Shown here in pieces: positions 7,360 through 14,042 of a stretch of 18,519 nt of DNA. Source of the stretch: Chloroflexota bacterium (lineage in GTDB: Bacteria > Chloroflexota > Anaerolineae > Aggregatilineales > UBA2796); NCBI GenBank assembly GCA_017743585.1, contig JAGHYP010000015.1, positions 1 to 18,519 of the forward strand. Direction: 5' to 3'. The notes under the pieces were generated by a model, which was given only the letters and a program-made list of their open reading frames with translations, made no database searches and was not told the DNA's origin. Position numbers and translations under genes: made by a program. Every line of letters starts with the position of its first letter. The first letter of the stretch is position 1.

Positions 7360-8580
7360 ATGGCGAACGCAGACAAAATTCAGGCTGATTACGATCAGCT
7401 CGAGCAGATCGCGGCGCAATTCGCACAGCAAGGTGATCAGACGCTGGCGCTGTGGCGGCAAGCGTATAACTGCATGTCTCAGTTGCGTGATGGCGGCTGG
7501 ATCGGCGTTGGCGCCAATCGTTTTTATGACGAGATGGAGAGCCTTGTGCTGCCGGGGCTAGAGCGCCTCGTGAACGCCTTGCGCGCGGGCAGCGCACAGG
7601 CCGCGCGTATCGCACAGGTTTTGCGAGCTGCCGAAGAGCAGGCAGGGCAGCTCTTTTTGCCAAACGGCACTAGCTCCAACGGCGTAACTGGTTCAGCCGT
7701 CAGCGACAGCAGTGCGTCCGGCCTCAGCGGTAGGCTTCTGGCGCTGGACGTGGGGAGGAGCGTGGCGCTCTCGCCGTTGAGGATGTTCGAGAACTACATC
7801 GGCGCCGATCCTGCGCAAGGCAAGATAAAGAAGCTGTGGCATCAGTTCAGCAAGCGGCACTTGTTCGGCAAGTACGCTGACGGCGCTGACGAAAAGTTCA
7901 TCAACCGCAGCGTGGATGCCAAAGTGGTGCTGGCAGGCGGCGAGCTATGGAGTCAGCGCGGCGCTCTGCTACACTACGCTCGGGACTTTCAAGTGGGCGC
8001 GCTCAAGGGAAGCGCTTACGCTGAGCTGGGCAGCTACGATACATCCGGCGAGTGGGAAGCCTCAATCGGGCGCGAGGGCGTCAAAATTGGTGCTTCGTTC
8101 CAAGGGGGCGTCTATCTGGGGCGCGCGGGTGTCTCGGCTGAGATTGGTGGCTTGCAAGCGGCGGGGCAGGCTTACGTCGGCGCGCAAGCGCATGGCGAGG
8201 CAGGCGCAGTCTTGCGAGCAGGTCAGGCTTATGTGGGCGCAAGCGGCGAGCTTTTTGCAGGTGCCAAGGCAGAGGGCAAGGTCAGCTACACCCATCAAAT
8301 TGTGGACGGACTAAGCCTTGGTGCGACTGCCAGCGGCTATGTTAGCTATGGCATCGGCGTGCAAGCTGATATCAAATTCGGCTATGACGAAGGCAAAATT
8401 CGCATCGGCGGCGCGCTCGGCGCGACGCTCCTCGTGGGAGCTGGTGCCAAGCTTGATATCACGATCGATGCCAAAGGTGTTATTGATAAAGGCGTCCAGA
8501 CTTTGCAAGAGGTTGGGCATAGCATAGCCAGAGTGGGCAGAGATGCTTTGAATCTTGCCAGAAGTCTCCTGCCGCAGTGA
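7360..8580 (+). CDS. WXG100-domain protein fused to a Gly/Ala repeat domain; candidate type VII secretion substrate
   Basis: A 406-residue protein in two parts. Residues 1-100 form a helical hairpin of WXG100/ESAT-6 type: two Gln/Ala/Leu-rich helices around a turn with GGWIGVGANRFYDEM, including the W-x-G motif Trp47-Ile-Gly49. A Ser/Gly linker (101-125) and a mixed segment (125-200) lead to a domain (about 205-370) of alternating small and hydrophobic residues, with a near-repeat of GQAYVGA at 269-275 and 288-294. Its closing part (GIGVQADIKFGYDEGKIRIG) resembles the 'AGVGAEAGVDFGFDDGKFKIG' type of C-terminal domain seen on WXG/LXG proteins of actinobacteria. No toxin catalytic motif is recognised. 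No signal peptide is visible, which fits ESX/type VII export, but no EccC/EssC-like ATPase lies in the window. ATG 7360 is chosen from the promoter position and a GGCGGGG upstream. The DcrB-like gene follows after 86 nt. Confidence 0.72.
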   Translation: MANADKIQADYDQLEQIAAQFAQQGDQTLALWRQAYNCMSQLRDGGWIGVGANRFYDEMESLVLPGLERLVNALRAGSAQAARIAQVLRAAEEQAGQLFLPNGTSSNGVTGSAVSDSSASGLSGRLLALDVGRSVALSPLRMFENYIGADPAQGKIKKLWHQFSKRHLFGKYADGADEKFINRSVDAKVVLAGGELWSQRGALLHYARDFQVGALKGSAYAELGSYDTSGEWEASIGREGVKIGASFQGGVYLGRAGVSAEIGGLQAAGQAYVGAQAHGEAGAVLRAGQAYVGASGELFAGAKAEGKVSYTHQIVDGLSLGATASGYVSYGIGVQADIKFGYDEGKIRIGGALGATLLVGAGAKLDITIDAKGVIDKGVQTLQEVGHSIARVGRDALNLARSLLPQ

Positions 8581-8653
8581 AGCAGCTGTAGGGCAGGTGT
8601 CGGCAATCCGCCCTATTTTCGGTAAGCTATGCGTGGTTCGCAAATTTGTAACT

Positions 8654-8659
8654 AAGGAG
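8654..8659 (+). promoter_or_regulatory. ribosome binding site fixing a TTG start
   Basis: AAGGAG lies 7 nt before TTG 8667, the best Shine-Dalgarno match in this part of the window. It supports TTG 8667 over the in-frame ATG four codons later. Confidence 0.75.
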
Positions 8660-8666
8660 CAAACTC

Positions 8667-9131
8667 TTGGCTACACCGATGTGGGTCCATTTTCAAGGGC
8701 CGGCCTTCTCGCTGCGCGTGCCATCCAACTGGTTCGTGAACGCTACGCCGCAAATCCAGGCGATGCTCATCGAGCCGCCGCGCGGCGAAAATCAGCTGCG
8801 CTCAAACTTGATCATCACCCTGCAGGCTGTGCAGCCAGACGTCACGGTGGATGCTGTGCTGCAGAACGCGCGCCGCGCGCAGGAGCGGGAATATCCGCGC
8901 TTTACGCTGCAAGACGAAGGCGCCGTCACTGGGCGCGCCGTCGAGGGGCGCTATCAGGTCTACACATGGTTCAACGAGGAAAGTCAGACCGAAGTGCTGC
9001 AAACGCAGACCTTTTACATCGCCAACGGCATTCTCTTCAGCCTGACTACTACCTGCTCCGTCGAGCGCCAAGATGAAGTGATGCCGATCTTCAGCGAGAT
9101 GCTCGGCTCATTCGCTATCGAGATCAACTGA
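8667..9131 (+). CDS. DcrB/DUF1795-like (PsbP/Mog1-fold) small protein
   Basis: A 154-residue soluble protein with no signal peptide or TM span. The order and character of the segments fit the DcrB/DUF1795 group: an N-terminal strand with FSLRVPSNW (about residues 13-21), a strand LRSNLIITLQAV (about 44-55), a helix VDAVLQNARRAQERE (about 61-75), paired strands ending GRYQVYTWFN and EVLQTQTFYIANGILFSLTTTC, and a final helix DEVMPIFSEMLGSFAIE. Proteins of this fold include DcrB, the EagR chaperones of type VI effectors and mycobacterial LpqN. Coming 86 nt after a candidate secreted effector gene, it may be a chaperone or immunity partner, but this is inference from position. Start TTG 8667 is set by its ribosome binding site. 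The fold call is moderately confident; the partner role is speculative. Confidence 0.6.
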   Translation: MATPMWVHFQGPAFSLRVPSNWFVNATPQIQAMLIEPPRGENQLRSNLIITLQAVQPDVTVDAVLQNARRAQEREYPRFTLQDEGAVTGRAVEGRYQVYTWFNEESQTEVLQTQTFYIANGILFSLTTTCSVERQDEVMPIFSEMLGSFAIEIN

Positions 9132-9336
9132 CCGTCAGGAGTCATAAGCAACCATCTGCCTCAAGCGCTTGGCGGACGTGCGTACAAAGCACATAGGCCG
9201 GGGTATCGCGCTGATCGAGCAAGGCGACGCGCTCCATTCAAGGCTGGGCTTGAGCCGCCCCGCCTGCGCTAGGTTGCGTATCGCGTTGCTGAGCGAGGGA
9301 AAAGCTCGCCGATGAGCCGATCGCGCTGAGCGTTGA
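9132..9336. other. gene-poor stretch with only short open frames
   Basis: This 205-nt stretch follows the DcrB-like gene. On the minus strand an ATG at 9237 opens a 31-codon frame (to TGA 9142) reading ERVALLDQRDTPAYVL and onward, immediately preceded by an in-frame TGA. On the plus strand a frame reads GIALIEQGDALHSRLGLSRP. Neither has a ribosome binding site or a recognised family. With the pseudogene just downstream, the stretch looks like decayed coding DNA. Confidence 0.3.
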
Positions 9337-9579
9337 CGCCTTCAACCACTTGCAGAGCGGAATCACGAGCAAAAAGGCATCGGTCTGAGCGCTTTCAACA
9401 GCTACGGAAATGCCGCCAACGTGACGCTCATCATGCTGGATGCGCTCGGATACGGTAATACGGACTTCTACGGCGTCTCATATGGCACACTGCTCGGCTG
9501 GCGCGCGATAGCGACCGCATCGCGCAGCCCTGCGCAGCGCCGATCTGCGAAAATGGACATTGACACAGCGGCGTGTTGA
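9337..9579 (+). pseudogene. alpha/beta-hydrolase fragment (proline iminopeptidase/TAP-like), decayed
   Basis: An open frame between TGA 9334-9336 and TGA 9577-9579 encodes a recognisable middle piece of an alpha/beta hydrolase: LAERNHEQKGIGLSAFNSYG (about 9349-9408), then NAANVTLIMLDALGYGNTDF, then YGVSYGTLLG, whose Ser (TCA 9478-9480) is the nucleophile elbow. This is the 'LSAYNT.ENAADV..LR.ALGY....YGVSYGT.LA' block of the tripeptidyl-aminopeptidase/proline iminopeptidase group. After GTLLGW the match stops and the reading turns into unrelated residues. There is no start codon, no upstream oxyanion (HGGPG) block and no downstream Asp/His of the triad. It is a remnant of a gene normally about 450-500 residues long. 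Confidence 0.65.
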
Positions 9580-9589
9580 GTGCTACACT
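9560..9589 (+). promoter_or_regulatory. strong sigma70-type promoter for the stalk-protein/M42 unit
   Basis: A perfect TTGACA (9560-9565) is followed after 18 nt by TACACT (9584-9589, 4 of 6 to the -10 consensus). Transcription would begin near 9596, just before the GAAGG ribosome binding site (9598-9602) of the GTG 9612 gene, giving a leader of about 16 nt. The promoter overlaps the tail of the hydrolase remnant. Confidence 0.65.
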
Positions 9590-9611
9590 CAGGCGCTGAA
9601 GGTTATGCCTT

Positions 9612-10178
9612 GTGCGCCTCAATGGACTGGAAGGCATGGTGAGTGTCACAGCGGGCCGTCAGCGCACTATTCAGCTGACGCTGCTCGGAATTATCTTGGC
9701 GACCATTCCGTGCTATTGCGTCGGTTTTCTGCTTTTGGCGATCCGTCCGTCTCCGCGCAGCATTATGCCCGCCGAGACTCCAACGCCTTTCCAATTGTTC
9801 ATCGAGACGCCCAGACTGCTTGTGACGCCCAGCATCACTCCGATTGGCCCGCTGCCCTCGCCGACCAGCCCGATCTTCATTCAGCCGACGCCGACGCAAT
9901 TCTTCTTCTTCTCGCCGACGCCGATTCTCTTCCCGACTGCCACGCCATTCTTTTCTCCAACGGCGACACTGTTCTTCTTCCCAACTGTGACGCCGATCGT
10001 CATTGTGCCGCCGACGGCAACACCCCTTCCGCCAACTTCGACGCCTCTTCCGCCAACTTCGACGCCCGTGCCGCCGACCGAGACACCTATTCCATTCCTG
10101 ACAACTGAGACGCCGACTGAGACGCCGATCCCATTCCCAACGGCGCCTTTTGAGACACCGACACCTGACTCACTCTGA
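9612..10178 (+). CDS. single-TM surface protein with Pro/Thr-rich stalk
   Basis: A 188-residue protein: a short basic N-terminus, one hydrophobic span (about 20-44, LTLLGIILATIPCYCVGFLL), then an outward region almost wholly of Thr, Pro, Ser, Phe and Ile with TPT, TATP, PPTSTP and TETP repeats. Such stalks are common in Chloroflexota surface proteins, where they normally carry a folded domain; here the protein ends within the stalk. GTG 9612 is chosen because GAAGG lies 9 nt upstream and the promoter places the transcript start near 9596; the ATG at 9636 has no properly spaced site. It is followed after 26 nt by the M42 genes, so it could be the first gene of that operon. Function is unknown; a spacer, an O-glycosylated anchor or a truncated protein are possible. 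Confidence 0.6.
   Translation: MRLNGLEGMVSVTAGRQRTIQLTLLGIILATIPCYCVGFLLLAIRPSPRSIMPAETPTPFQLFIETPRLLVTPSITPIGPLPSPTSPIFIQPTPTQFFFFSPTPILFPTATPFFSPTATLFFFPTVTPIVIVPPTATPLPPTSTPLPPTSTPVPPTETPIPFLTTETPTETPIPFPTAPFETPTPDSL
10026..10067 (+). repeat. two 21-bp tandem repeats within the stalk coding region
   Basis: Two 21-bp units (10026-10046 and 10047-10067) differ at one base and encode successive PLPPTST heptads. This looks like a recent slippage duplication that lengthened the stalk by seven residues. Confidence 0.8.
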
Positions 10179-10204
10179 GAATCGCGAGGAATCTTGAATA
10201 GACC

Positions 10205-11287
10205 GTGGACATCAAAGCGCATCTGAAAACGCTGAGCGAGTTACACGCGCCTTCAGGCTACGAGACTGCCGCGCGCGAGGCGATCCTTGCGGCGTGGCAG
10301 CCGCTGACCGACGCGCAAGAGATCAGCCGCATGGGCAGTTTGGTCGCTTACAAATACGGCAGCGGCGCGCAGCCACGCCGCAAGATCATGCTCTGCGCCC
10401 ACATGGACGAGATCGGGATGATTGTCAGTCACATAGAGGGCGCGTTTCTGCGCGTGAGCGAGCTAGGCGGCATTGATAGCCGCGCCATCGTCGGCAAGCC
10501 TGTGCTAGTCCACACGCGCGATGGTGCATTGCAAGGCGTGGTCGGCGCGCGCCCGCTGAGCATGCTGAGCAGCGACGAGCGCAAGCGCTACCCGCGCCTT
10601 GAAGAGATTTACATCGATCTCGGCTTGCCGGCTGAAGAGGTGGCGCGGCGCGTGTGCGTCGGCGACGTCGTCACCATGGATTTGCCTCTGTTCGAACTGC
10701 AAGAGCGGCGCGTGGCGGGCAAGGCGATAGACGACCGCGCTTGCATCGCCGTCGTGACAGCCTGTCTGGACGCGCTGCAGCGCTTGAAGCACACTTGGGA
10801 CGTGCTGGCAGTTGCCAGCGTGCAAGAAGAGGTCGGTTTGCACGGCGCGCGCGCTGAAGCGCATCGCTTGAATCCTGATATTGCCATCGCTTTGGACGTG
10901 ACCTTCGCGCCACAGCCGAACGTGCCGAGTCCGACCTTTGAGTTGGGCGGCGGCGTGCCGTTAGCGCTCGGCGCGAACTTCCATCCTGCGCTCTTCGAGG
11001 CGATCAAAAAGACGGCTGAACGGCTTGAGATGTCGCTGCCGATTGAGCCAGTGCCAATGGCGAGCAGCACGGACGCCTGGGCGATTCAGATCAGTCGCGA
11101 TGGCATCCCAACTGCCCTGCTGAGCATTCCGACGCGCAATATGCACACAACGGTCGAGACGGTTGACCTGCGCGATATCGAGCGCGGCGGGCGCTTGCTA
11201 GCGGAGTTCATCGCCGCACTTGACGAGCAATTCCTGAGTCAGATTGTGTGGGATGCGCCTGAGCGAACGGAGAAAAAAGATGGCTGA
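10205..11287 (+). CDS. M42 family metallopeptidase, active (first of three)
   Basis: A dinuclear-metal aminopeptidase of the TET/YsdC/FrvX group, which forms large self-compartmentalised dodecamers that trim peptides; cytoplasmic. All active-site residues are present: His66 and Asp68 in LCAHMDEIG, bridging Asp176 in AIDDRAC, catalytic Glu208 with ligand Glu209 in SVQEEVG, Asp231 in IALDVTF and His314 in RNMHTT. The PDZ-like dimerisation insert lies between about residues 70 and 165. Length (360) is normal. Start GTG 10205 has GAGGA about 14 nt upstream, somewhat far. The C-terminal tail KTEK-type residues overlap the next gene: its stop (11285-11287) lies inside the start of the second M42 gene (8-nt overlap), implying coupled translation. 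Cleavage specificity cannot be read. Confidence 0.92.
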   Translation: MDIKAHLKTLSELHAPSGYETAAREAILAAWQPLTDAQEISRMGSLVAYKYGSGAQPRRKIMLCAHMDEIGMIVSHIEGAFLRVSELGGIDSRAIVGKPVLVHTRDGALQGVVGARPLSMLSSDERKRYPRLEEIYIDLGLPAEEVARRVCVGDVVTMDLPLFELQERRVAGKAIDDRACIAVVTACLDALQRLKHTWDVLAVASVQEEVGLHGARAEAHRLNPDIAIALDVTFAPQPNVPSPTFELGGGVPLALGANFHPALFEAIKKTAERLEMSLPIEPVPMASSTDAWAIQISRDGIPTALLSIPTRNMHTTVETVDLRDIERGGRLLAEFIAALDEQFLSQIVWDAPERTEKKDG

Positions 11288-12314
11288 GGGCTTGCGCGAG
11301 ACGTTGAAAAAACTTTCAGAGGCGATCGGCGTCTCAGGCGAAGAGCGCGAGGTGCGCCAGTTGCTGCTCGAGCTGACCAAAGATCGGCTTGAAGACGTGG
11401 TTATTGACACAATGGGCAACCTAACGGCGCGCTTGAAAGGCAGTCAGGCGAATGCCTTGCGCGTGATGCTGAGCGCGCCAATGGATGAGATCGGCCTAAT
11501 GATCTCGGGCAGCGAGAATTTTCTGAGCGCCTTGCCTGTGGGGCATCTAGACGTGCGCTATGTGGCGGCGGCGCGCGTGCTGATCGGCGCGCAGAAGCTG
11601 AACGGCGTGGTGTTATTCGCGCCAATCCACAAAACGCACGGTCAAAACGAGCTGCCTGAGCCGAAATCAATCCTGATCGACACAGGCGGCAAGAACAGCG
11701 CAAAAGTTGGTGAGCGCGCCGCCTTCGTCGGCAACTATGCCGAGCTGAGCGCAGATGTGGTGCGCGGCAAGGCTTTTCAATCGCGCGCGGCGTGCGCCGT
11801 GTTAGTCGGGCTGATCGAAGCGCTGGCGCAAGCGCCATTGCCGCTCGATATCTACGTGGCGTTCACGGCGCAAGCGCGTATCTACGGGCGCGGCGCGACG
11901 GTCGCCGCCAATCGGCTGAAGCCGCAGGTAGCTTTCTTGCTTGATGGCGCCGAATGCGACGATCTGCCGCGCCCTGAAGGCGATACACAGCTGCCCGCAG
12001 TGCGCTTGGGCGGCGGCACGGTCTTGCGCGCCTCTGAAGAGATGGGCATCCCTGATCAGCGCCTGTTGGCATACGTGCGCAACATCGCAGAGACTCACGG
12101 ATTGCCTTATCAGATCGACATCAGCGAGGCTCGCGGCACAGAGAACGCCAATGTCAGCCAGACGCAAGCAGGCGTGCCGAGCGTCTCGTTGAGCGTGCCA
12201 GTGCGCTACATGAGCAGTCCAAACGGATTGGTCTCACTGACTGACCTTGAAAACACGCAGCGTCTGCTGCACGCAGCTTTGGCTGCACTGACGCCCAAAC
12301 TGCTGGAGAATTGA
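11280..12314 (+). CDS. M42 peptidase-fold pseudoenzyme (middle of three paralogs)
   Basis: A 344-residue M42 homolog whose fold-level motifs persist while the catalytic centre is gone. Compared with its neighbours: LSAPMDEIG has Pro67 for the zinc His (Asp69 kept); FQSRAAC has Gln167 for the bridging Asp; FTAQARIYGRGA has Ala199 and Arg200 for the catalytic Glu and the Glu ligand; VRYMSSP has Ser312 for the last zinc His. Only Asp222 (FLLDGAE) remains as a ligand. The substitutions are in-frame and the gene is full length, so this is a selected pseudoenzyme and not a decaying gene. The ATG 11280 start has ACGGAG about 7 nt upstream and overlaps the first M42 gene by 8 nt; the third starts 3 nt after its stop. 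A structural or regulatory subunit in a mixed oligomer with its paralogs is a reasonable inference. Confidence 0.85.
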   Translation: MAEGLRETLKKLSEAIGVSGEEREVRQLLLELTKDRLEDVVIDTMGNLTARLKGSQANALRVMLSAPMDEIGLMISGSENFLSALPVGHLDVRYVAAARVLIGAQKLNGVVLFAPIHKTHGQNELPEPKSILIDTGGKNSAKVGERAAFVGNYAELSADVVRGKAFQSRAACAVLVGLIEALAQAPLPLDIYVAFTAQARIYGRGATVAANRLKPQVAFLLDGAECDDLPRPEGDTQLPAVRLGGGTVLRASEEMGIPDQRLLAYVRNIAETHGLPYQIDISEARGTENANVSQTQAGVPSVSLSVPVRYMSSPNGLVSLTDLENTQRLLHAALAALTPKLLEN

Positions 12315-12317
12315 CCT

Positions 12318-13319
12318 ATGGCAGATAAAGCGCTCATTCAGGCTCTGGTGGAAGCGTGGGGACCCTCGGGTCACGAGTACATGGTGCGCGCGCTGATCGA
12401 GAGCTACGTCCGCGAGCTGGCGGACGAGCTGCGCGTGGATAACGCGGGCAATTTAATCTGCCGCATGGGCGGCGGCGGCAAGAAGATCATGATCGCGGCG
12501 CACATGGACGAGATTGGTCTGGTCATCAGCGCGCTCGATAAGCCGGGCTTCGCGCGCTTCACGATGACAGGCGGCCTGATCCTGCTCTCGCTGATCGGCA
12601 ATCGCGTCCGCTTTGCCGACGGCACAATTGGCACGATTGGCATAGAGGGCAACGCGCTCTTTCCAACCGAGATGCCGACGATCCGGCAGCTATTCATAGA
12701 TTTCAGCATGAACAGCGAGAACGGCGGCACAGTGCGCGTCGGCGATCACGCAGCGCTCACGCGCGAGCTCGCCGTGCGCGGCGACCGTCTGATCGCCAAG
12801 AGCATGGACGATCGGATCGGCTGCGCAGTAGCTATCGAGGCGATGCGCGCCCTGAAGGGCAAAAGCTTGCCGAACGAGCTATATTTCGTCTTCACTACAC
12901 AAGAAGAAGTCGGCTCTCGCGGCGCGCGCGTGGCAGCCAATAGCATCGCGCCCGATTACGGCATCACACTCGACGTGACAGCGACAGGCGACACCCCGAA
13001 GAACAATCGCATGGCAGTGCGGCTAGGCGGCGGCGCCGCCATCAAGGTGGTGGATAGCGGTCACATTGTGCCGCCTGCCATCAAAGAGCTGATGATTCGG
13101 CGCGCTGAGGCGGCCGGCGTGCGCTATCAGCTGGAGGTGCTGAGCGGCGGCACGACCGATGCATCGGCTATCCAGACGGCGCTGAGCGGCATCCCGAGCG
13201 GCGTGATCTCGATTCCATGCCGCTACGTGCACACCACGAGCGAGACAGTGGATATCAACGACGTGCAAGCTTGCATTGACCTGCTCGTGGCGCTGCTCGA
13301 GCAGCCTTTCGAAGTCTAG
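12318..13319 (+). CDS. M42 family metallopeptidase, active (third of three)
   Basis: A second intact M42 aminopeptidase of 333 residues. Motifs: AAHMDEIG (zinc His, Asp), KSMDDRIG (bridging Asp), FTTQEEVGSRGA (catalytic Glu plus ligand Glu), ITLDVTATGD (Asp ligand) and RYVHTTSE (last zinc His). The FTTQEEVGSRGA and CRYVHTT segments align position by position with the degenerate FTAQARIYGRGA and VRYMSS of the middle gene, pointing to common descent by tandem duplication. ATG 12318 has GGAGA about 9 nt upstream and lies only 3 nt after the middle gene's stop. It ends 6 nt from the convergent GDSL gene with no visible hairpin terminator between them. Confidence 0.93.
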   Translation: MADKALIQALVEAWGPSGHEYMVRALIESYVRELADELRVDNAGNLICRMGGGGKKIMIAAHMDEIGLVISALDKPGFARFTMTGGLILLSLIGNRVRFADGTIGTIGIEGNALFPTEMPTIRQLFIDFSMNSENGGTVRVGDHAALTRELAVRGDRLIAKSMDDRIGCAVAIEAMRALKGKSLPNELYFVFTTQEEVGSRGARVAANSIAPDYGITLDVTATGDTPKNNRMAVRLGGGAAIKVVDSGHIVPPAIKELMIRRAEAAGVRYQLEVLSGGTTDASAIQTALSGIPSGVISIPCRYVHTTSETVDINDVQACIDLLVALLEQPFEV

Positions 13320-13325
13320 GGGCGA

Positions 13326-13952
13326 TCAGAATTCATAGCCAACGGCGCGCAGCCACGCCTGCGCTAGCAGCGCGTGACCTTGCGCATTGACGTGAATCTG
13401 ATCCGGCGACCAAAAAGATTCGGGCTGGTGCTGCAAGGCTTCATCGAAGGCGGCTTGCGTGCGCACGAGCGCCGCGCCAAACTCGATTGCCAAATCTTCC
13501 ACAACACTAGCGTAGAGCGCCATCAGCTGCCGCATTGGATGTTGGACATCGGAGATGACTGCGTAAGGCTGCATCAGCACAACATTCGCCCCGATTGCCT
13601 GCCGCGCGCGTTGCAGTAGCGCGCGCAGCGTGTTTCGGAATTCTTGGATCGGCACAGCTTCGCGCGCGTTGTAAGTGAAATGACCCCAGACGTCGTTCGC
13701 GCCGATCATAATCGAGACCCAATGCGGACGTTCGCGGATCACGTCCGCCTCCCAGCGCATGGCGAGCCGGCGCACAGTATCGCCGCTGACGCCCTTGTTG
13801 ATGAACGTCAAGTTATAGTGCGGATAGCGCGCGACCATGAAATTGCGCACGATGTTGACGTAACCATTGCCGTATGGCGCTGCTGTGCGCCGATCCGCAT
13901 CCGTGATGGAGTCGCCTACGAAGACGATGCGCTGATGCTGACTGAAAATCAT
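13326..13952 (-). CDS. SGNH/GDSL-family hydrolase (lipase/esterase)
   Basis: A 208-residue SGNH hydrolase, an esterase acting on lipids, acetylated sugars or other esters. The four blocks are in order: VGDSITD with nucleophile Ser15; NKGVSGDT with oxyanion Gly57; GANDVW with Asn86; and SPDQIHVN with Asp184 and His187. No signal peptide is seen, so it is probably cytoplasmic. The TAAPYGNGYVN segment and overall length resemble the rhamnogalacturonan acetylesterase-like and TesA-like single-domain members; the substrate is not determinable. ATG 13952 has GGGAG 9 nt upstream and a promoter at 13980-14008. Its 3' end faces the third M42 gene, 6 nt away. Confidence 0.9.
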   Translation of the reverse strand: MIFSQHQRIVFVGDSITDADRRTAAPYGNGYVNIVRNFMVARYPHYNLTFINKGVSGDTVRRLAMRWEADVIRERPHWVSIMIGANDVWGHFTYNAREAVPIQEFRNTLRALLQRARQAIGANVVLMQPYAVISDVQHPMRQLMALYASVVEDLAIEFGAALVRTQAAFDEALQHQPESFWSPDQIHVNAQGHALLAQAWLRAVGYEF

Positions 13953-13979
13953 ATGGCATTGCTCCCAGATGCAGGCTGG

Positions 13980-14008
13980 ATTGTAGAAACGCGCGCGCTC
14001 TCGACCAA
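13980..14008 (-). promoter_or_regulatory. promoter for the GDSL hydrolase gene
   Basis: On the minus strand TTGGTC (14008-14003) and TACAAT (13985-13980, 5 of 6 to consensus) are 17 nt apart. The start would be near 13973, leaving a leader of about 20 nt. The -35 hexamer lies in the first of three 14-bp repeats. Confidence 0.5.
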
Positions 14009-14042
14009 GTGATTTCGGTCAAGTGGTCTCGGTCAAGTGAGT
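14001..14042. repeat. three imperfect 14-bp tandem repeats
   Basis: Units 14001-14014 (TCGACCAAGTGATT), 14015-14028 (TCGGTCAAGTGGTC) and 14029-14042 (TCGGTCAAGTGAGT) follow one another without gaps. The third overlaps the stop codon of the PfkB gene and the first contains the -35 of the GDSL promoter. Read on the minus strand each unit carries ACTTG(A/G)(C/T)CGA. They could be operator sites or simple slippage copies. Confidence 0.6.

Noticed and set aside
8555..9076. 173-codon plus-strand frame overlapping the DcrB-like gene
   Set aside because: It is in another frame of a gene with a strong ribosome binding site and a coherent fold; its composition (Arg/Ala/His) is that of a shadow.
9881..10222. 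113-codon minus-strand frame rich in Gly and Val (GVGVGG repeats)
   Set aside because: It is the antisense reading of the Pro/Thr stalk codons; the repeats come from the stalk and the frame has no ribosome binding site.
13319..13326. Possible bidirectional terminator between the converging third M42 and GDSL genes
   Set aside because: Only 6 nt separate the genes and I could not see a stem with a T tail; any terminator must lie inside the coding regions or be factor-dependent.
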